A stretch of DNA of 64,000 bases from Anaerolineae bacterium. GTDB taxonomy: Bacteria; Chloroflexota; Anaerolineae; Promineifilales; Promineifilaceae. The translations under genes and the position numbers were made by a program. Where the stretch lies: positions 36,791-100,790 of the forward strand of contig JAHDWL010000007.1 of the NCBI GenBank assembly GCA_023384355.1, written 5' to 3'. A model generated the notes under the pieces. The model was not told the origin of the DNA, searched no databases, and saw nothing but the letters and a program-made list of their open reading frames with translations. Positions 9,723-18,477 of the stretch are shown piece by piece; position 1 is the stretch's first letter; each line of letters opens with the position of its first letter.

Positions 9723-10475
9723 TCAGTTGCCCAAGGTCGGCAGTTGGGCCAGTGTCATCGCCAGCGCCACGGCGAAACCCACAACCAGAAGCAGCCCCGC
9801 CTCCCGACCGCCGTGATCGAACGATTCGGGAATCATTGAGTCAGTCAGCATCACCAGCAAGGCGCCGGCGGCAAAAGCATCAACGGCCGCGCCGGTTGCG
9901 CCGGGCAGGAGTTGGCCCAGGCCATACCCCAAGGCCGCAGCGGTGATGCTCGCAGCACAAACGGCCAGCCACAGCCGGGTGATTTTGGATCGGGACCAAC
10001 CGGCGGCCAGCATGCCCGCTGTGCCGCCCAGACCCTGGGGGACGTTGCTGATGGCCACGGCGAAGATGAAAGCCAGCGAGACCTGCGGCGAATGGACAAG
10101 CGACAGGCCCAGCACCAGCGATTCGGGCACACCGTCGAGCAACGAGCCGAGCAGAATGGCCGTGCCCGACCCGCCCGACTGACCGCCGTCGAAATCCATG
10201 CGCTGGTCACCGCCCAAACCATCCACCCATTTGTCGGCGAAGTAAAAGGTGAGCGCGCCGGCGGCAATCCCCAGCGCGACGAAAACCTCCGTCCCGATCT
10301 CTTCGGCCAATGCCCCCAGTATCAGCTGGTAGGTCGCGGCGCTGATAATGGCCCCCGCGCCGAATGCCATGATCAGCCCGGTCCACTTCAACCCGATAAC
10401 GTTGCGATAGGCAAGCACCATGCCGATCAGCAAGGTGACGGTCGCCAGCGCGCTCCAGAATATTGCATTAATCAT
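9723..10475 (-). CDS. ZIP-family-like metal permease, paralogue 2
   Basis: This 250-aa polytopic membrane protein is clearly paralogous to the gene at 5137-5856: same length, same LLDGVPES and SNVPQG motifs, and the same ending pattern with a DSMIPESFDHGG motif (paralogue 1 has DAMMPEAFEHGG). The loop between helices carries GGDQRMDFDGGQSGGSG. The ATG at 10475 has GAGG upstream and lies 5 bp after the NhaC stop. The much longer reading frame extending upstream to 10970 is out of frame with, and inside, the NhaC gene and was rejected. The transported metal is unknown. Confidence 0.82.
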   Translation of the reverse strand: MINAIFWSALATVTLLIGMVLAYRNVIGLKWTGLIMAFGAGAIISAATYQLILGALAEEIGTEVFVALGIAAGALTFYFADKWVDGLGGDQRMDFDGGQSGGSGTAILLGSLLDGVPESLVLGLSLVHSPQVSLAFIFAVAISNVPQGLGGTAGMLAAGWSRSKITRLWLAVCAASITAAALGYGLGQLLPGATGAAVDAFAAGALLVMLTDSMIPESFDHGGREAGLLLVVGFAVALAMTLAQLPTLGN

Positions 10476-10480
10476 GATAG

Positions 10481-11992
10481 TTATTTCCTCTGGTCGATTA
10501 CCGGCGCAGGGCGCAATGTCGCCTCCACCGGCTGGGCGTCCGGTTCCAGTCGCTGGATGTTGAAGCCGGTGAACCCGCCGATCAACGCCAGAATCGGATT
10601 GAGCAGATTGAAGAAGCAATATGGGAAATAAACAAAGGTCGAGACGCCGAGGGTGGCGGTCATGTATGCGCCGCACGAGTTCCACGGGATGAGCGGCGAC
10701 GTCACTGTGCCGGAATTCTCCACCGCCGTCGCCAGCACCTCCGGATGCAGGCCGCGCTGCCGGAAGGTGACCATGAACATCCGCGCCGGCAGCACGATGG
10801 CGATGTACTGATCGCCGGCGACAATGTTGAAGCCGATCGAGGTCAGCATGACCGCGGCGATGGTGCCGCCGTCGGACTTCACGCGGCTGATGACTGGCGT
10901 GATCAGTCGCTCGTTGAAGCCACCGTAATCCATCATCGCCCCGAACGACATCGCGCCCAGGATCAGCCACACGGTCAGCAGCATGCTCTCCATGCCACCA
11001 CCGGAAAACAGGGCGTCGATCTCCGCATAACCGCTGTTTAGCGCGAAGCCGTTGCCCATTGCCACCCAGATGCTCTTGAGCGCGGCGAACGGAGCGCTGA
11101 TGCTCAGGTCATTGGCGAAGGCGACGACCAGTTCCGTCTGGGTGAACACCGCCACCAGCGCGCCGGCCAGCGTGCCGATCAGGATTGACAGGAAGGCGGG
11201 ATACTTGCGGATGCCGAGCACCAGCAGCACGGCGATGGGCAGCAAGTTCCATAGGGTGATATTGTAGACGCTTCCCAGCGCCTCCAGCGCCGCTGTTGTG
11301 TCCACCGTCGGGTCAATGTTGGCCGAGCGGCCGATGATGAAGAAGAGCGTCAGCGCGATGAGATAGGCCGGGATGCTGATCTTGGCCATGCTGCGGATGT
11401 GGTCGTAGACGTTGCTGCCCACGATCTGTGGCGTCAGGATGGTCGTTTCGGAGAGGGGGGTCATCTTGTCACCGAAGTAAGCGCCGGAAATAACCGCGCC
11501 CGCGGCGATGGCTTCCGACGCGCCGATGACGTTGGCGATACCGACAAAAGCCACGCCCAGCGTGGCCGCCGTCGTCCACGAGCTGCCGGTGACGATGCCG
11601 ATGATGCCGGTCAGCAAGGCGGTGGCAAAGTAGAACCACGCCGGGTTGATGTATTTGATGCCATAGTAGACGACGGTGGCAATCGTGCCCGACATGTTCC
11701 ACACACCGATGAGCGCGCCGACCATCAGCAGGATCAGAATCGCGCCCATCGCCAGCGAGATGCCCTTGACGACCTCTTCACCCAGCCGCTCCCACGAGTG
11801 GCCGTTCTTGTGGGCCACCGCGGCGGCCACCACGGCGCTCATCAGCAGCGCCACCTGCAACGGCCCAACCGCGGCGTCGATCCCAAACAGGATGATCGAC
11901 CAGGTGAGCATGACGATCATGAAGATTAGCGGGATAAGGGCGTCGACCAGCGACGGAGGTCGGATTGGAGCGGCGTCAGCGTTTTCGTTCAT
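10481..11992 (-). CDS. nhaC: NhaC-family Na+/H+ antiporter-like permease
   Basis: This 503-aa protein has 11-12 membrane segments. NhaC hallmarks include GSSWTTAATLGVAFVGIA, the ISGAYFGDKMTPLSETT segment, and a late SPLIPWNSCGAYM motif. NhaC relatives act as Na+/H+ (or Na+-malate/H+-lactate) antiporters in the cytoplasmic membrane; in ADI clusters, relatives can also exchange amino acids. Its start overlaps the AI-2E permease stop by 4 bp and its stop is 5 bp from the ZIP gene, so this is one operon. Proton or ion exchange fits an alkalinising ADI pathway. Confidence 0.9.
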   Translation of the reverse strand: MNENADAAPIRPPSLVDALIPLIFMIVMLTWSIILFGIDAAVGPLQVALLMSAVVAAAVAHKNGHSWERLGEEVVKGISLAMGAILILLMVGALIGVWNMSGTIATVVYYGIKYINPAWFYFATALLTGIIGIVTGSSWTTAATLGVAFVGIANVIGASEAIAAGAVISGAYFGDKMTPLSETTILTPQIVGSNVYDHIRSMAKISIPAYLIALTLFFIIGRSANIDPTVDTTAALEALGSVYNITLWNLLPIAVLLVLGIRKYPAFLSILIGTLAGALVAVFTQTELVVAFANDLSISAPFAALKSIWVAMGNGFALNSGYAEIDALFSGGGMESMLLTVWLILGAMSFGAMMDYGGFNERLITPVISRVKSDGGTIAAVMLTSIGFNIVAGDQYIAIVLPARMFMVTFRQRGLHPEVLATAVENSGTVTSPLIPWNSCGAYMTATLGVSTFVYFPYCFFNLLNPILALIGGFTGFNIQRLEPDAQPVEATLRPAPVIDQRK

Positions 11993-13041
11993 GCCATCTC
12001 CTCTGCTTCTGCCATGTCATTGGTACCAATAATTCGCGCTAACCATTTGGTGTTTTCATAGCTCTGGAGCACCAGCAGTAGCATGACCGTAATGGGCATG
12101 GAGAGTAACGCGCCCACCGGCCCCAGAAGCCAGCCCCAAAAGAAAAAGGACAGGAACACGATGGTCGGCGAAAGCTGGAGCCGTTTGCCCGTATAGCCAG
12201 GCTCGACGACATTTTCGATCATAAGATTGATGAACACAATGGCGACGACGACGATAAGCGCCTGGGGCCAGCCGAATTCTGCCAAAGCCAGTAGCGCGGG
12301 CGGAATCATGGCCGCCAGGAGGCCGATATAGGGGATGTAACTTAGGAAGAAGGCTGTCACACCCCACAACAGCGCGTAATCCACCCCGATCAGCAGGCAA
12401 ATGAGGGTTACAGCGATGCCGGTGATGAAATTCAATCGGGTGCGGATGCCGAAATAACTCACGGCGGTTTGCCCAACCTCCGGTAGTTGCCCGATGAACG
12501 GTTCGCTGCGCACTTTTTCGCTGCGGATGATCGCCATGAATCGATCCATCTCGAACAGGAAAAAGGCTACGATGACCAGACTGATTAGCGCGTCGGCGGC
12601 GATGTCAGCGAGCGCGCCGAGGAAGATGGACATAGCCGAAACGCCAAGCCCGGCCATCCCGCCATTGACCCAACCAAACTCGACGCCAATCTGTGCCAGG
12701 GAGGCTTCCAGGTGGGCAAAACGTGCCGCCAGTTGATCGGCATAGGTTGAAAGGCCGGCTTGCAGGCTGCTGACGGCCGTCAGCGCCAACAATGTCAGCC
12801 CGATCCCGCCGGCCACCAGAACAGCCAGCATGATTAGCAAAGCCGGACCGCGTCGAACACCCCGCCCAATCATCCAGCGGAAAGGCGATATGGCAATTGC
12901 TACGAGGAAGAAGGAAAACAGGATCGGCGAGAGCATCGGCGTTGCCAGGTGCAACAGCATGAGCACAAAGCCGATCAACGATACGCTCATCAATGCTCGC
13001 GATATGGGCGGAATCTTGTCGATTAGCGATTCGTCATTCAC
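11989..13041 (-). CDS. AI-2E family transporter
   Basis: This 350-aa membrane protein fits the AI-2E/PerM family: two N-terminal helices, a soluble region (about 75-150), then a cluster of helices with FLSYIPYIGLLAAMIPPALLAL and a terminal GWLLGPVGALLSMPITVMLLL. The family includes autoinducer-2 exporters and Na+/H+ antiporters, so substrate cannot be assigned. It overlaps the following NhaC gene by ATGA, indicating translational coupling and possibly a common role in ion homeostasis. Confidence 0.88.
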   Translation of the reverse strand: MNDESLIDKIPPISRALMSVSLIGFVLMLLHLATPMLSPILFSFFLVAIAISPFRWMIGRGVRRGPALLIMLAVLVAGGIGLTLLALTAVSSLQAGLSTYADQLAARFAHLEASLAQIGVEFGWVNGGMAGLGVSAMSIFLGALADIAADALISLVIVAFFLFEMDRFMAIIRSEKVRSEPFIGQLPEVGQTAVSYFGIRTRLNFITGIAVTLICLLIGVDYALLWGVTAFFLSYIPYIGLLAAMIPPALLALAEFGWPQALIVVVAIVFINLMIENVVEPGYTGKRLQLSPTIVFLSFFFWGWLLGPVGALLSMPITVMLLLVLQSYENTKWLARIIGTNDMAEAEEMA

Positions 13042-13060
13042 GATAGCCTCGCCATCTCGC

Positions 13061-14404
13061 CTAGCGGGTTAGTTCATAAATTGCCTGGGCGTAAATCTCC
13101 ATCGCCCGGTACAGGTTTTTAAGCACAGCGCGCTCGTTGGGTTGGTGTTCCGTGTTCGGTTCATTGGGGAATAACGCGCCGAAGGCCACGCAGTTGTCCA
13201 TTGCCCGAGCGTAAGTCGCCCCGCCCGTGGCGATTGGAGGCGTGATAAGATCGCCACTGATGAGGCCGTAGACACGCGCCAGGGTCTTGATCAAAAAATG
13301 ATCGAGGGGCAGATAGATCGGTGCGAGCCAGTCGAATTCCCGATAGGCAAGCCCGTATCGTTGCGCGGCCGCACTCAGCTTGCGTACCACTTTTTCCTTC
13401 GGCACGGTGACGGGAATGCGGCAATCGATGGAAATATGCTCTGTGTCGCCGATATCCAGCTTGCCCACATTCAGCCTGAGTTTCCCGGATGGCTTGTCTT
13501 CGCACGTGCCGAAGATCCGCGTCGCGTATGGATCCTCTCCGATCTCGCGAGCGATAAATCGGACGGCCCCGGATTCGGTGCCGAGGGCGTCCAGCCCGAT
13601 GCACAACCGGGCGATGGCATTGACCCCGCACTCCGGTTCCATGGCGTGGGCGGCCTGCCCTGTGACGATCAACTGTTCGTTATTGCGGGCAAAATCAAAT
13701 TTAAGGGAGTGAAGCTCTTCCGCCAGATCGTCGTGATGAGTGGAATACAACGTCGCCGAATCGGGCACGGCGTTGAAGGCTGAGCCGCCGCTGATCCGCA
13801 ATCCGCTCTCGTTTTTTGCTTCCAACACACATTGCAGCAGCCCCTTTTCGGCATAGACCAGTGGAAACCGCGCATCCGGAGTAAATCCCATTGAAGGAAT
13901 TTCTTCGCGCTCCTTATAACGCTGAATCCCGCGCCAGAGCGTTTCCTCGTCGGTGCCGAAGATGAACCGGATACGTTTGTTAAACGTCACCCCGGCATCC
14001 ATCAGCGTCCGGACGGCAAACAGAGCCGCCAGTGTCGGCCCTTTGTCGTCCTGCGTCCCGCGGCCATAGAGCATACCGTCGCGCTCGACGGGATCGAAAG
14101 GATGGGTTGCCCAATCCTCCAGGTTGCCGGCGGGGACGACATCCAGATGGCCCATAATGCCAAGCATTTCCTGGCCTTCGCCCACCTCGGCGTAGCCGTA
14201 ATAACCTCCCTCTCCATAGTGTGTGCGAAAGCCTAACCCGCCGGCAATCTCCAGCACCTTGCGCAGCGCATTGTCTACGCCGGGGCCAAACGGGAAGCCG
14301 CCCGCGCCTTCATCACATACACTGGGTATGCGTATCAGATCGACCAGCGCTTCCCGCAGCGAGGCTTGCTGTTTCTGGAGTTGGGGAGTCAGGTTTATTA
14401 GCAT
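13061..14404 (-). CDS. M20 family dipeptidase (PepV/Sapep-like)
   Basis: This 447-aa cytoplasmic zinc peptidase has the M20 motifs IMGHLDVVPAG, GRGTQDDKGP and GTDEETLWRG, and a C-terminal EHQPNERA supplying the last metal His. The WRGIQRYKEREEIP insertion after the catalytic Glu and the overall size match PepV-like dipeptidases, which cleave a wide range of dipeptides. I start at the ATG at 14404 because the family starts close to this point, although the upstream CAGGG is only a moderate ribosome-binding site. It lies between OTC and the AI-2E gene and probably feeds amino acids into the island's catabolism. Confidence 0.9.
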   Translation of the reverse strand: MLINLTPQLQKQQASLREALVDLIRIPSVCDEGAGGFPFGPGVDNALRKVLEIAGGLGFRTHYGEGGYYGYAEVGEGQEMLGIMGHLDVVPAGNLEDWATHPFDPVERDGMLYGRGTQDDKGPTLAALFAVRTLMDAGVTFNKRIRFIFGTDEETLWRGIQRYKEREEIPSMGFTPDARFPLVYAEKGLLQCVLEAKNESGLRISGGSAFNAVPDSATLYSTHHDDLAEELHSLKFDFARNNEQLIVTGQAAHAMEPECGVNAIARLCIGLDALGTESGAVRFIAREIGEDPYATRIFGTCEDKPSGKLRLNVGKLDIGDTEHISIDCRIPVTVPKEKVVRKLSAAAQRYGLAYREFDWLAPIYLPLDHFLIKTLARVYGLISGDLITPPIATGGATYARAMDNCVAFGALFPNEPNTEHQPNERAVLKNLYRAMEIYAQAIYELTR

Positions 14405-14465
14405 GATGCAACCCTGGATCGTGGCCAACAGACGACGAGCACATTTACCCAAAGGCTGGTGATAT

Positions 14466-14534
14466 AGCCGGCCAGTGGGTCAACAAGTCCCGGCTGCTGA
14501 TTGATTGGGACCTGTTGCTACATACTGACCGGCT
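14466..14534. repeat. Long imperfect hairpin between OTC and M20 genes
   Basis: Two nested inverted pairs form a 69-nt hairpin: 14466-14476 with 14524-14534 (10 of 11 pairs) and 14481-14491 with 14508-14518 (10 of 11 pairs). The structure sits just after the OTC stop codon on the minus strand. There is no T tract, so it looks more like a processing or mRNA-stabilising element than an intrinsic terminator. Confidence 0.5.
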
Positions 14535-14543
14535 GAATCTTGC

Positions 14544-15545
14544 TCAGTCTCCCAGCGTCGCCACCATGATGGCCTTGATGGTGTGCATCCGGTTCTCGGC
14601 CTGGGCGAAGACGATGGAGCGCTCGGACTCGAACACCTCCTCTGTCACCTCCAGACTTTCCATACCTGTTTTCTGATAGATCTCCTCGCCGACTTTCGTT
14701 TCGCGATTGTGGAAGGCGGGCAGGCAATGCATGAACTTGACGTTCGGGTTACCCGTACGGTTGATCACGTCGGTGTTGATCTGGTACGGTTTCAGTAACC
14801 CGATGCGCTCATCCCACACTTCCTTGGCCTCGCCCATGGATACCCACACGTCGGTGTAGAGGTAATCCACACCCTTCACGCCTTCGTCGACGTTCTCGGT
14901 CAGGGTCAGGCGCGCGCCGGTCTCGGCGGCGACCTGGCGGCATGTTTCTACCAGGCTCGCCTCAGGCCATAACGCTTTCGGGGCGCACAACCGCACGTCC
15001 ATCCCCAGCTTGCAGCCGGTGACCATCAACGAGTTGCCCATGTTGTTGCGCGCGTCGCCCAGATAGCAGTAGGAGATCTGGCCCAGCGGCTTGTCACTGT
15101 GCTCCATCATGGTCAGGATGTCGCAAATCATCTGCGTCGGGTGAAACTGGTCGGTCAGACCGTTCCACACCGGCACGCCGGCGTATTCACCCAGGATTTC
15201 CACCAGCTCCTGCCCAAAGCCACGATACTCGATGCCGTCGTACATGCGGCCCAACACGCGGGCGGTGTCTTTCATCGACTCCTTGTGACCGATCTGCGAG
15301 CCAGACGGCCCCAGGTAGGTGACGTGCGCGCCCTGGTCATAGGCCGCCACTTCGAACGCGCAGCGCGTGCGGGTGGAGGTTTTCTCGAAGATGAGGGCGA
15401 TGTTCTTGCCCTTCAACCGCTGCTGCTCGTAACCGCCATACTTGGCCGCTTTCAGGTCGGCCGACAGCTTCAGCAGAAACTTGAGTTCCTCGGGGGTGAA
15501 ATCCAGTTCCTTCAGGAAATTGCGGTTGCGCAAATTGAATGCCAT
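14544..15545 (-). CDS. argF/arcB: Ornithine carbamoyltransferase
   Basis: This 333-aa enzyme interconverts ornithine plus carbamoyl phosphate and citrulline; in the ADI pathway it runs towards carbamoyl phosphate. Diagnostic motifs are [15 protein letters not shown] (carbamoyl phosphate binding), [11 protein letters not shown], and [11 protein letters not shown] (ornithine side). A strong AGGAGAACAGACA ribosome-binding region precedes the ATG at 15545; the reading frame extends 40 codons upstream but without one. Location in a cluster with arcA and arcC favours the catabolic role, though the sequence alone does not separate catabolic from anabolic forms. Confidence 0.96.
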   Translation of the reverse strand: MAFNLRNRNFLKELDFTPEELKFLLKLSADLKAAKYGGYEQQRLKGKNIALIFEKTSTRTRCAFEVAAYDQGAHVTYLGPSGSQIGHKESMKDTARVLGRMYDGIEYRGFGQELVEILGEYAGVPVWNGLTDQFHPTQMICDILTMMEHSDKPLGQISYCYLGDARNNMGNSLMVTGCKLGMDVRLCAPKALWPEASLVETCRQVAAETGARLTLTENVDEGVKGVDYLYTDVWVSMGEAKEVWDERIGLLKPYQINTDVINRTGNPNVKFMHCLPAFHNRETKVGEEIYQKTGMESLEVTEEVFESERSIVFAQAENRMHTIKAIMVATLGD

Positions 15546-15556
15546 TGTCTGTTCTC

Positions 15557-15919
15557 CTATTCGTTGTTGGCCCAAGCCAGAGCTGCCTCCAGCCGGCCGG
15601 CGGTAAAATGCTTCTCCTCGGTCCGCGTGAAGGGACCGAGCAGGCGGGTCATCCATGCGAGCCATTTCTGATCGCCCACGATGGCCGCCCGGCGGAAATG
15701 TTTATAATCTCCACGCACGAATTGTATATCCCTTTTGGCAACTTCGAGATCCTCGGATAGTTCGATGTCGGACACGTCCAATACCAGATTGACCGGACCG
15801 CCGGCCTCGAGGCGAATTTTCGCCTCATCGGCAAAAACATCATACTCCTCAACCGTTATCTTGCCGCTGAATCGCGCGACAAGACATTCGGGGGAGGATT
15901 GTGCCAGAATCTCAACCAT
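15557..15919 (-). CDS. SpoIIAA/STAS-like domain protein
   Basis: This 120-aa soluble protein starts [19 protein letters not shown] and has the alternating strand/helix pattern of SpoIIAA-like (STAS-related) proteins: a first hairpin, '[13 protein letters not shown]' as the central strand, and an [13 protein letters not shown] strand-helix. These single-domain proteins are common, often stress-associated, and of unclear function. It ends 11 bp before OTC and is probably in the same transcript. The start is at the ATG at 15919, with AGGAG 11 nt upstream; an in-frame GTG nine codons earlier is less likely. Confidence 0.8.
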   Translation of the reverse strand: MVEILAQSSPECLVARFSGKITVEEYDVFADEAKIRLEAGGPVNLVLDVSDIELSEDLEVAKRDIQFVRGDYKHFRRAAIVGDQKWLAWMTRLLGPFTRTEEKHFTAGRLEAALAWANNE

Positions 15920-16019
15920 GATTATGCAAACTCCTGGGGCGGGCACATCCAGCGCGCCCGCCCCAATACGATTCGCTTTAAACCAGTTCCCCGTTTCGTT
16001 GTGCGCCGTGATGTCTGGG

Positions 16020-17522
16020 TTAGCTCACTAGTACGCCTCCGGCGAGCACAACGATAGACAGAACCGCCAGCAATAACAGCAACGGCCACACAAAACGCAA
16101 CCAGACGCCATACCCGACCCGCGCGATGGCCAGACCACCCATGACCACCGCCGAGGTCGGCGTGATCAAATTAATCAACCCGTTGGCCGTCTGATAGGCG
16201 GTGACGACCAGATAGCTGGGTACGCCGGCGAACTCCGACAACGGAGCCATGATTGGCATGGAGACCGTCGCCAGGCCGGAGCTGGACGGGATGAGGAACG
16301 ACAGCGGCAGATAGAGTAGGTAGGTGACGATGATGAACGCCACGCTGCTGAGGCCGGAGACGGCTTGCTCGGCCCAGAAGAGCACCGTGTCAGTGATGAG
16401 GCCGTTGTTCATGATGACGGTGATGCCACGGGCCACGCCGATGATCAGGGCCACGCCCAGCATGTCGCGCGCGCCGTCGATGAACGTGTCGACCAGTTGC
16501 TTCTCGCCCAGGCGGCCGATGAGGCCGATCAGGATGCCGAAGAACAGGAAATTGGCCGTCATCTCCGGGAACCACCACCACCACGTCGGCACGGATAAGC
16601 CCAGGTCTGACCACGGGATGACGCCATAAACCATGACCACGAAGGCCAGGAAGAAGAGAGCGAGGATGACTTTATGGCGGCCGGTGAACTCACCGAACTC
16701 CGAGCCGGAGCCGCCGGTCATGAACTGCGCTTCGTTCGCGGCTTTCTGGTCATGGATGAGCGATTTGGACGGGTCTTGCTTCACCTTTTCGGCATAGCGC
16801 ACGACGAACCAGATGCCCAACGCTGTGCCGATGACGAGGATAATCAGTCGCCCGATCAACCCTTCGGAGATGGTCGTGCCGGCAAACCCGGAGGCGATGC
16901 CGGTGGCGAACGGATTGATAGTCGAGCCGAGTACGCCGATGCCCGCGCCTAGCAAGATAAGCGCCGCCGCGCTCAGGCCGTCATAGCCGGCGGCCAACAT
17001 CACGGTGATGATCAGCGCGTAGAAGGCCAGCGTCTCCTCGGCCATGCCGTAGCTCGTGCCGCCGATGGCGAAGATGGTCATGAGGATGGGGAACATCCAC
17101 TTTTCCTTGCCCTGCAGCTTCTCCACGACCCAGGCGATGCCGGCATTGATGGCCCCGGTCTTCATCGTCACGCCCAGGAAACCGCCGATGATGAGCACGA
17201 ACATGGCCACGTCGATGGCCCCAAACAGCTCGCCATAGTTCCACACGTCGACGTTGCCGGTCTCGTCCTCAATACCGTACATGCCGTTGATCGGCCCCTT
17301 CAGGGCGCTGACCAACAATTTCTGCGGGTTGGATGGAACTTCATGATAGGTGCCCGGCACCGGCTCGCCGTCTTCATTATAATCATAGGTGCCAGCAGGG
17401 ATGATGAATGTCGCCGCAGCGATCAGGACAAGCAACAGAAACAGGATCGTGAACGCGGACGGGAATTCAAACTTTTTCTTCGGCTTTGATTCGGCCGGTA
17501 ACTGTTCTGCCATTTCGGTCAT
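16020..17522 (-). CDS. YfcC-family permease (arginine/ornithine antiporter candidate)
   Basis: This 500-aa protein has about 12-13 membrane segments and belongs to the YfcC / C4-dicarboxylate anaerobic carrier superfamily. Landmarks include the first helix followed by IIPAGTYDYNEDGEPVPGTY, GTSYGMAEETLAFYAL, and LSFLIPSSSGLATVSMPIMAPL. YfcC-like carriers near arc genes are widely annotated as basic amino acid or arginine/ornithine exchangers. The ATG at 17522 has AAGGAGTTGCAAAA upstream. Given its position 100 bp from the STAS and OTC genes, arginine import with ornithine export is the best guess, not proven by sequence. Confidence 0.87.
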   Translation of the reverse strand: MTEMAEQLPAESKPKKKFEFPSAFTILFLLLVLIAAATFIIPAGTYDYNEDGEPVPGTYHEVPSNPQKLLVSALKGPINGMYGIEDETGNVDVWNYGELFGAIDVAMFVLIIGGFLGVTMKTGAINAGIAWVVEKLQGKEKWMFPILMTIFAIGGTSYGMAEETLAFYALIITVMLAAGYDGLSAAALILLGAGIGVLGSTINPFATGIASGFAGTTISEGLIGRLIILVIGTALGIWFVVRYAEKVKQDPSKSLIHDQKAANEAQFMTGGSGSEFGEFTGRHKVILALFFLAFVVMVYGVIPWSDLGLSVPTWWWWFPEMTANFLFFGILIGLIGRLGEKQLVDTFIDGARDMLGVALIIGVARGITVIMNNGLITDTVLFWAEQAVSGLSSVAFIIVTYLLYLPLSFLIPSSSGLATVSMPIMAPLSEFAGVPSYLVVTAYQTANGLINLITPTSAVVMGGLAIARVGYGVWLRFVWPLLLLLAVLSIVVLAGGVLVS

Positions 17523-17578
17523 TTTTGCAACTCCTTGGGTCAGTCCTCGAAAAGGATTACCAGACACAGATCAGCGGT

Positions 17579-18034
17579 CTACCGCTGCGGCCGCGTTGTC
17601 GCTCCATTATTAATGCTCACTTCGCATGTGGTGGTCATCACCTCCACGGTATCGGCCAGTGCGTTCAGCGTTGCCAGACGCAACTCAGCTCTCGCCTCGG
17701 CCAGCGATGCGTCGCTGGGGATGGAGGCGATGGTATCCTGCAACTCCTGCTGACTGGCTTCCAGGGCGGCTATTCGCGCATCGGTCAGCTCCTCGGCCGA
17801 CGCCTGCATCGCGGCCAGGCTGTCACTGACGGCTTGGCCGGCGGCCTGCAGTTCCTCGACCGTGGAAGCTTCGTCTATCGTCCGCAGATCGAGAAGTGCC
17901 TGGGCGTAGTCGCTGACGTCGCTGCAAAAATCGGCCGTGGCCTCGCTGACCGACGGCGGTCGCCCGAAGGCCATGAGCAACAATATGCCTGCAGCGGCCA
18001 AAAAGACCGCAATGATCCAGTAAATCGTTTTCAT
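17579..18034 (-). CDS. Hypothetical membrane-anchored helical protein
   Basis: This 151-aa protein has one N-terminal transmembrane segment (residues 4-24) and then a long helical Ala/Glu/Leu/Ser-rich region (about 50-135) with coiled-coil character. Two Cys residues (one shortly after the anchor, one in the TTTCEV end segment) could form a disulphide outside the membrane. No family is recognised. It lies between the regulator's small downstream gene and the YfcC permease, so it probably belongs to the island transcript. It looks like a small extracytoplasmic accessory protein. Confidence 0.65.
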   Translation of the reverse strand: MKTIYWIIAVFLAAAGILLLMAFGRPPSVSEATADFCSDVSDYAQALLDLRTIDEASTVEELQAAGQAVSDSLAAMQASAEELTDARIAALEASQQELQDTIASIPSDASLAEARAELRLATLNALADTVEVMTTTCEVSINNGATTRPQR

Positions 18035-18063
18035 ACCTTACCTCCTATCGAACGGTAACATGC

Positions 18064-18324
18064 CTACTTCATCCCCGCGATCGGCAGTCTGATCACGGTC
18101 AGCAGGGGTAAATGAAACTCGTAGAGCGTATTCAACACTCCGATCAGCGCAGCCTGATCGGTCAATATGCCGGACAGGATAGAGAGCGTTACGCCATCAT
18201 TCAAGGAAGTGGTGAGGATGGTCATTCCTTCCAGCCGTTCAGACCAGCGCAAGCTGAGTGATCCCAGAACAGTAATCTGATAGGCGGCAAGATCATCGAT
18301 ACTGGGGGGTATTGGCAGGTCCAT
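18064..18324 (-). CDS. Hypothetical small protein downstream of MalT-like regulator
   Basis: This 86-aa protein starts MDLPIPPSIDDLAAYQITV and ends with TLYEFHLPLLTVIRLPIAGMK. It looks like a compact alpha/beta domain. I prefer the ATG at 18324 to an upstream non-ATG start that adds an unlikely leader. Many Chloroflexota have a small protein of this kind ('LTDQAALIGVLNTLYE...') close to MalT-like regulators, so it may be a genuine regulatory partner, but function is unknown. It is followed 29 bp later by the membrane-anchored protein gene. Confidence 0.6.
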   Translation of the reverse strand: MDLPIPPSIDDLAAYQITVLGSLSLRWSERLEGMTILTTSLNDGVTLSILSGILTDQAALIGVLNTLYEFHLPLLTVIRLPIAGMK

Positions 18325-18477
18325 ACATACAGGGTAAATGAACCGCGCCTCACATAACAGCACCAAAGTGTTGTAATCAAGGTGTAATCACGCTTGCGTC
18401 AAGGACAAGGCGTAAGCGACGGACCTCTTTTGAAACAGAAATTCGGTTGGATGAGTCAGAGTATTGAGCGGGATCGG

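Noticed and set aside
9723..10970. A single 415-codon minus-strand frame spanning the ZIP gene and part of NhaC
   Set aside because: The first 165 codons are a shifted reading of the NhaC gene with Arg/His-rich low-complexity sequence; the true ZIP start is the ATG at 10475 with a ribosome-binding site.
14466..14534. Intrinsic terminator after OTC
   Set aside because: The hairpin is long but imperfect and has no T tract; kept only as an inverted repeat.
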